Below are positions 13,784-14,166 of a stretch of 14,166 bases of DNA, piece by piece (position 1 is the first letter of the stretch; every line of letters begins with the position of its first letter). The notes under the pieces were generated by a model. It was not told where the DNA came from. It saw nothing but the letters and a program-made list of their open reading frames with translations, and made no database searches. The DNA comes from Geoglobus sp. (GTDB lineage: Archaea; Halobacteriota; Archaeoglobi; Archaeoglobales; Archaeoglobaceae). The stretch lies in NCBI GenBank assembly GCA_027016965.1, contig JALURI010000109.1, positions 1 to 14,166 of the forward strand, written 5' to 3'. A program made the position numbers and the translations under genes.

Positions 13784-14166
13784 ATGCGAGTTCATGGCAT
13801 AAACAGTGTGTTTGAGGCTTTGAAAGCAGGAAAAGTCAACAGGATTTATGTCAGCAGATCTGCAAGATCTGGTAGAATGGTAGAAATAATTTCCATGGCC
13901 AAAAAGAGTGGTGTTCCAGTTGTTCATGTGAAAAACCTGAGTTCAAATGTTGAGGCTGATGTTTCTCCAACCAAATACGTGGGCTTTGATTTCATTCTTG
14001 AAAAAGCCCTTAAATCTTCAGGAGTGATTGTTTTTCTTGATTCTGTTCAGGATCCTCAGAATCTGGGTGCGGTGATAAGAAATGCTGTTTTCTTTGGATG
14101 CACGGGAGTTGTCATACCAAAGAGAAGAAGTGTACAGGTAAAAAAAACTGTCGTAAAAACATCATC
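13784..14166 (+). CDS. TrmH/SpoU-family RNA 2'-O-ribose methyltransferase (N-terminal part, cut by window edge)
   Basis: The visible 127 residues begin MRVHGINSVFEALKAG, the typical start of the RlmB/TrmH substrate-binding domain (about 1-75). The start of the SPOUT catalytic domain follows: VIVFLDSVQDPQNLGAVIRNA (81-101), containing the motif-1 Asn-Leu-Gly and the catalytic Arg99, then FFGCTGVVIPKRRSVQVKKT. The SAM-binding knot lies beyond the right edge. These enzymes methylate ribose 2'-OH in rRNA or tRNA; the target cannot be told from this part. The ATG is chosen from family alignment and its distance from the TATA element; it has no ribosome site. It is probably expressed apart from the NUDIX operon. 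Confidence 0.94.
   Translation, partial: MRVHGINSVFEALKAGKVNRIYVSRSARSGRMVEIISMAKKSGVPVVHVKNLSSNVEADVSPTKYVGFDFILEKALKSSGVIVFLDSVQDPQNLGAVIRNAVFFGCTGVVIPKRRSVQVKKTVVKTS

Noticed and set aside
1..14166. CRISPR arrays, tRNA or rRNA genes, insertion sequences, integrases, attachment sites
   Set aside because: No regularly spaced direct repeats, no RNA-gene signatures and no transposase-like or integrase-like frames were seen. Coding sequence fills nearly the whole window.

Overview
This window looks like an archaeal chromosome segment, most plausibly from Archaeoglobales or a related euryarchaeon. The evidence is a methanogenesis-marker gene (mtxX), an archaeal-type riboflavin reductase, a Mn-dependent DHH pyrophosphatase, BRE/TATA promoters with several apparently leaderless starts, and an exported protein with a possible heme-c motif. 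Base composition is moderately AT-rich. No rRNA, tRNA, CRISPR array, insertion sequence or phage gene was seen. Coding density is very high and no gene-free gap exceeds about 90 bases.

The window is organised around one divergent promoter region near 9037-9123. To its left, everything reads on the minus strand. The main unit runs 9036->1601 with seven genes: a DUF58 protein, a small polytopic membrane protein, a large membrane-anchored transglutaminase-fold protein, a second unknown membrane protein, a MoxR AAA+ ATPase, a CinA/MoaB-like protein and the riboflavin-pathway reductase ArfC. Five of the six junctions are 4-base ATGA or GTGA overlaps and one overlaps by 14 bases, so translation is probably coupled. 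After it, each with its own promoter, come the Mn-pyrophosphatase ppaC and a tandem universal stress protein cut by the left edge. A hairpin plus T-run separates those two.

To the right, genes read on the plus strand. A thioredoxin-fold lipoprotein comes first. Next is a coupled operon of a membrane-anchored single-HKD phospholipase D-like protein, a MetE-like methyltransferase, a MarC-family membrane protein, mtxX and a NUDIX hydrolase. A TrmH/SpoU RNA methyltransferase follows, apparently with its own leaderless promoter inside the 3' end of the NUDIX gene, and is cut by the right edge.

The most notable system is the MoxR-DUF58-transglutaminase membrane module. Its transglutaminase domain keeps the His and Asp of the triad but has Ala where the catalytic Cys should be. 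Its DUF58 protein has Asn-Thr-Ser where a vWA-like metal site normally starts with Asp. The module therefore appears built around pseudo-enzymes: a surface-exposed binding or sensing scaffold handled by a MoxR ATPase rather than a cross-linking or protease enzyme. On the plus side, an H-x-H variant of the MetE zinc site, co-translated with MarC and MtxX, and a redox lipoprotein with one CXXCH and one CX3CH motif are the other points worth checking.
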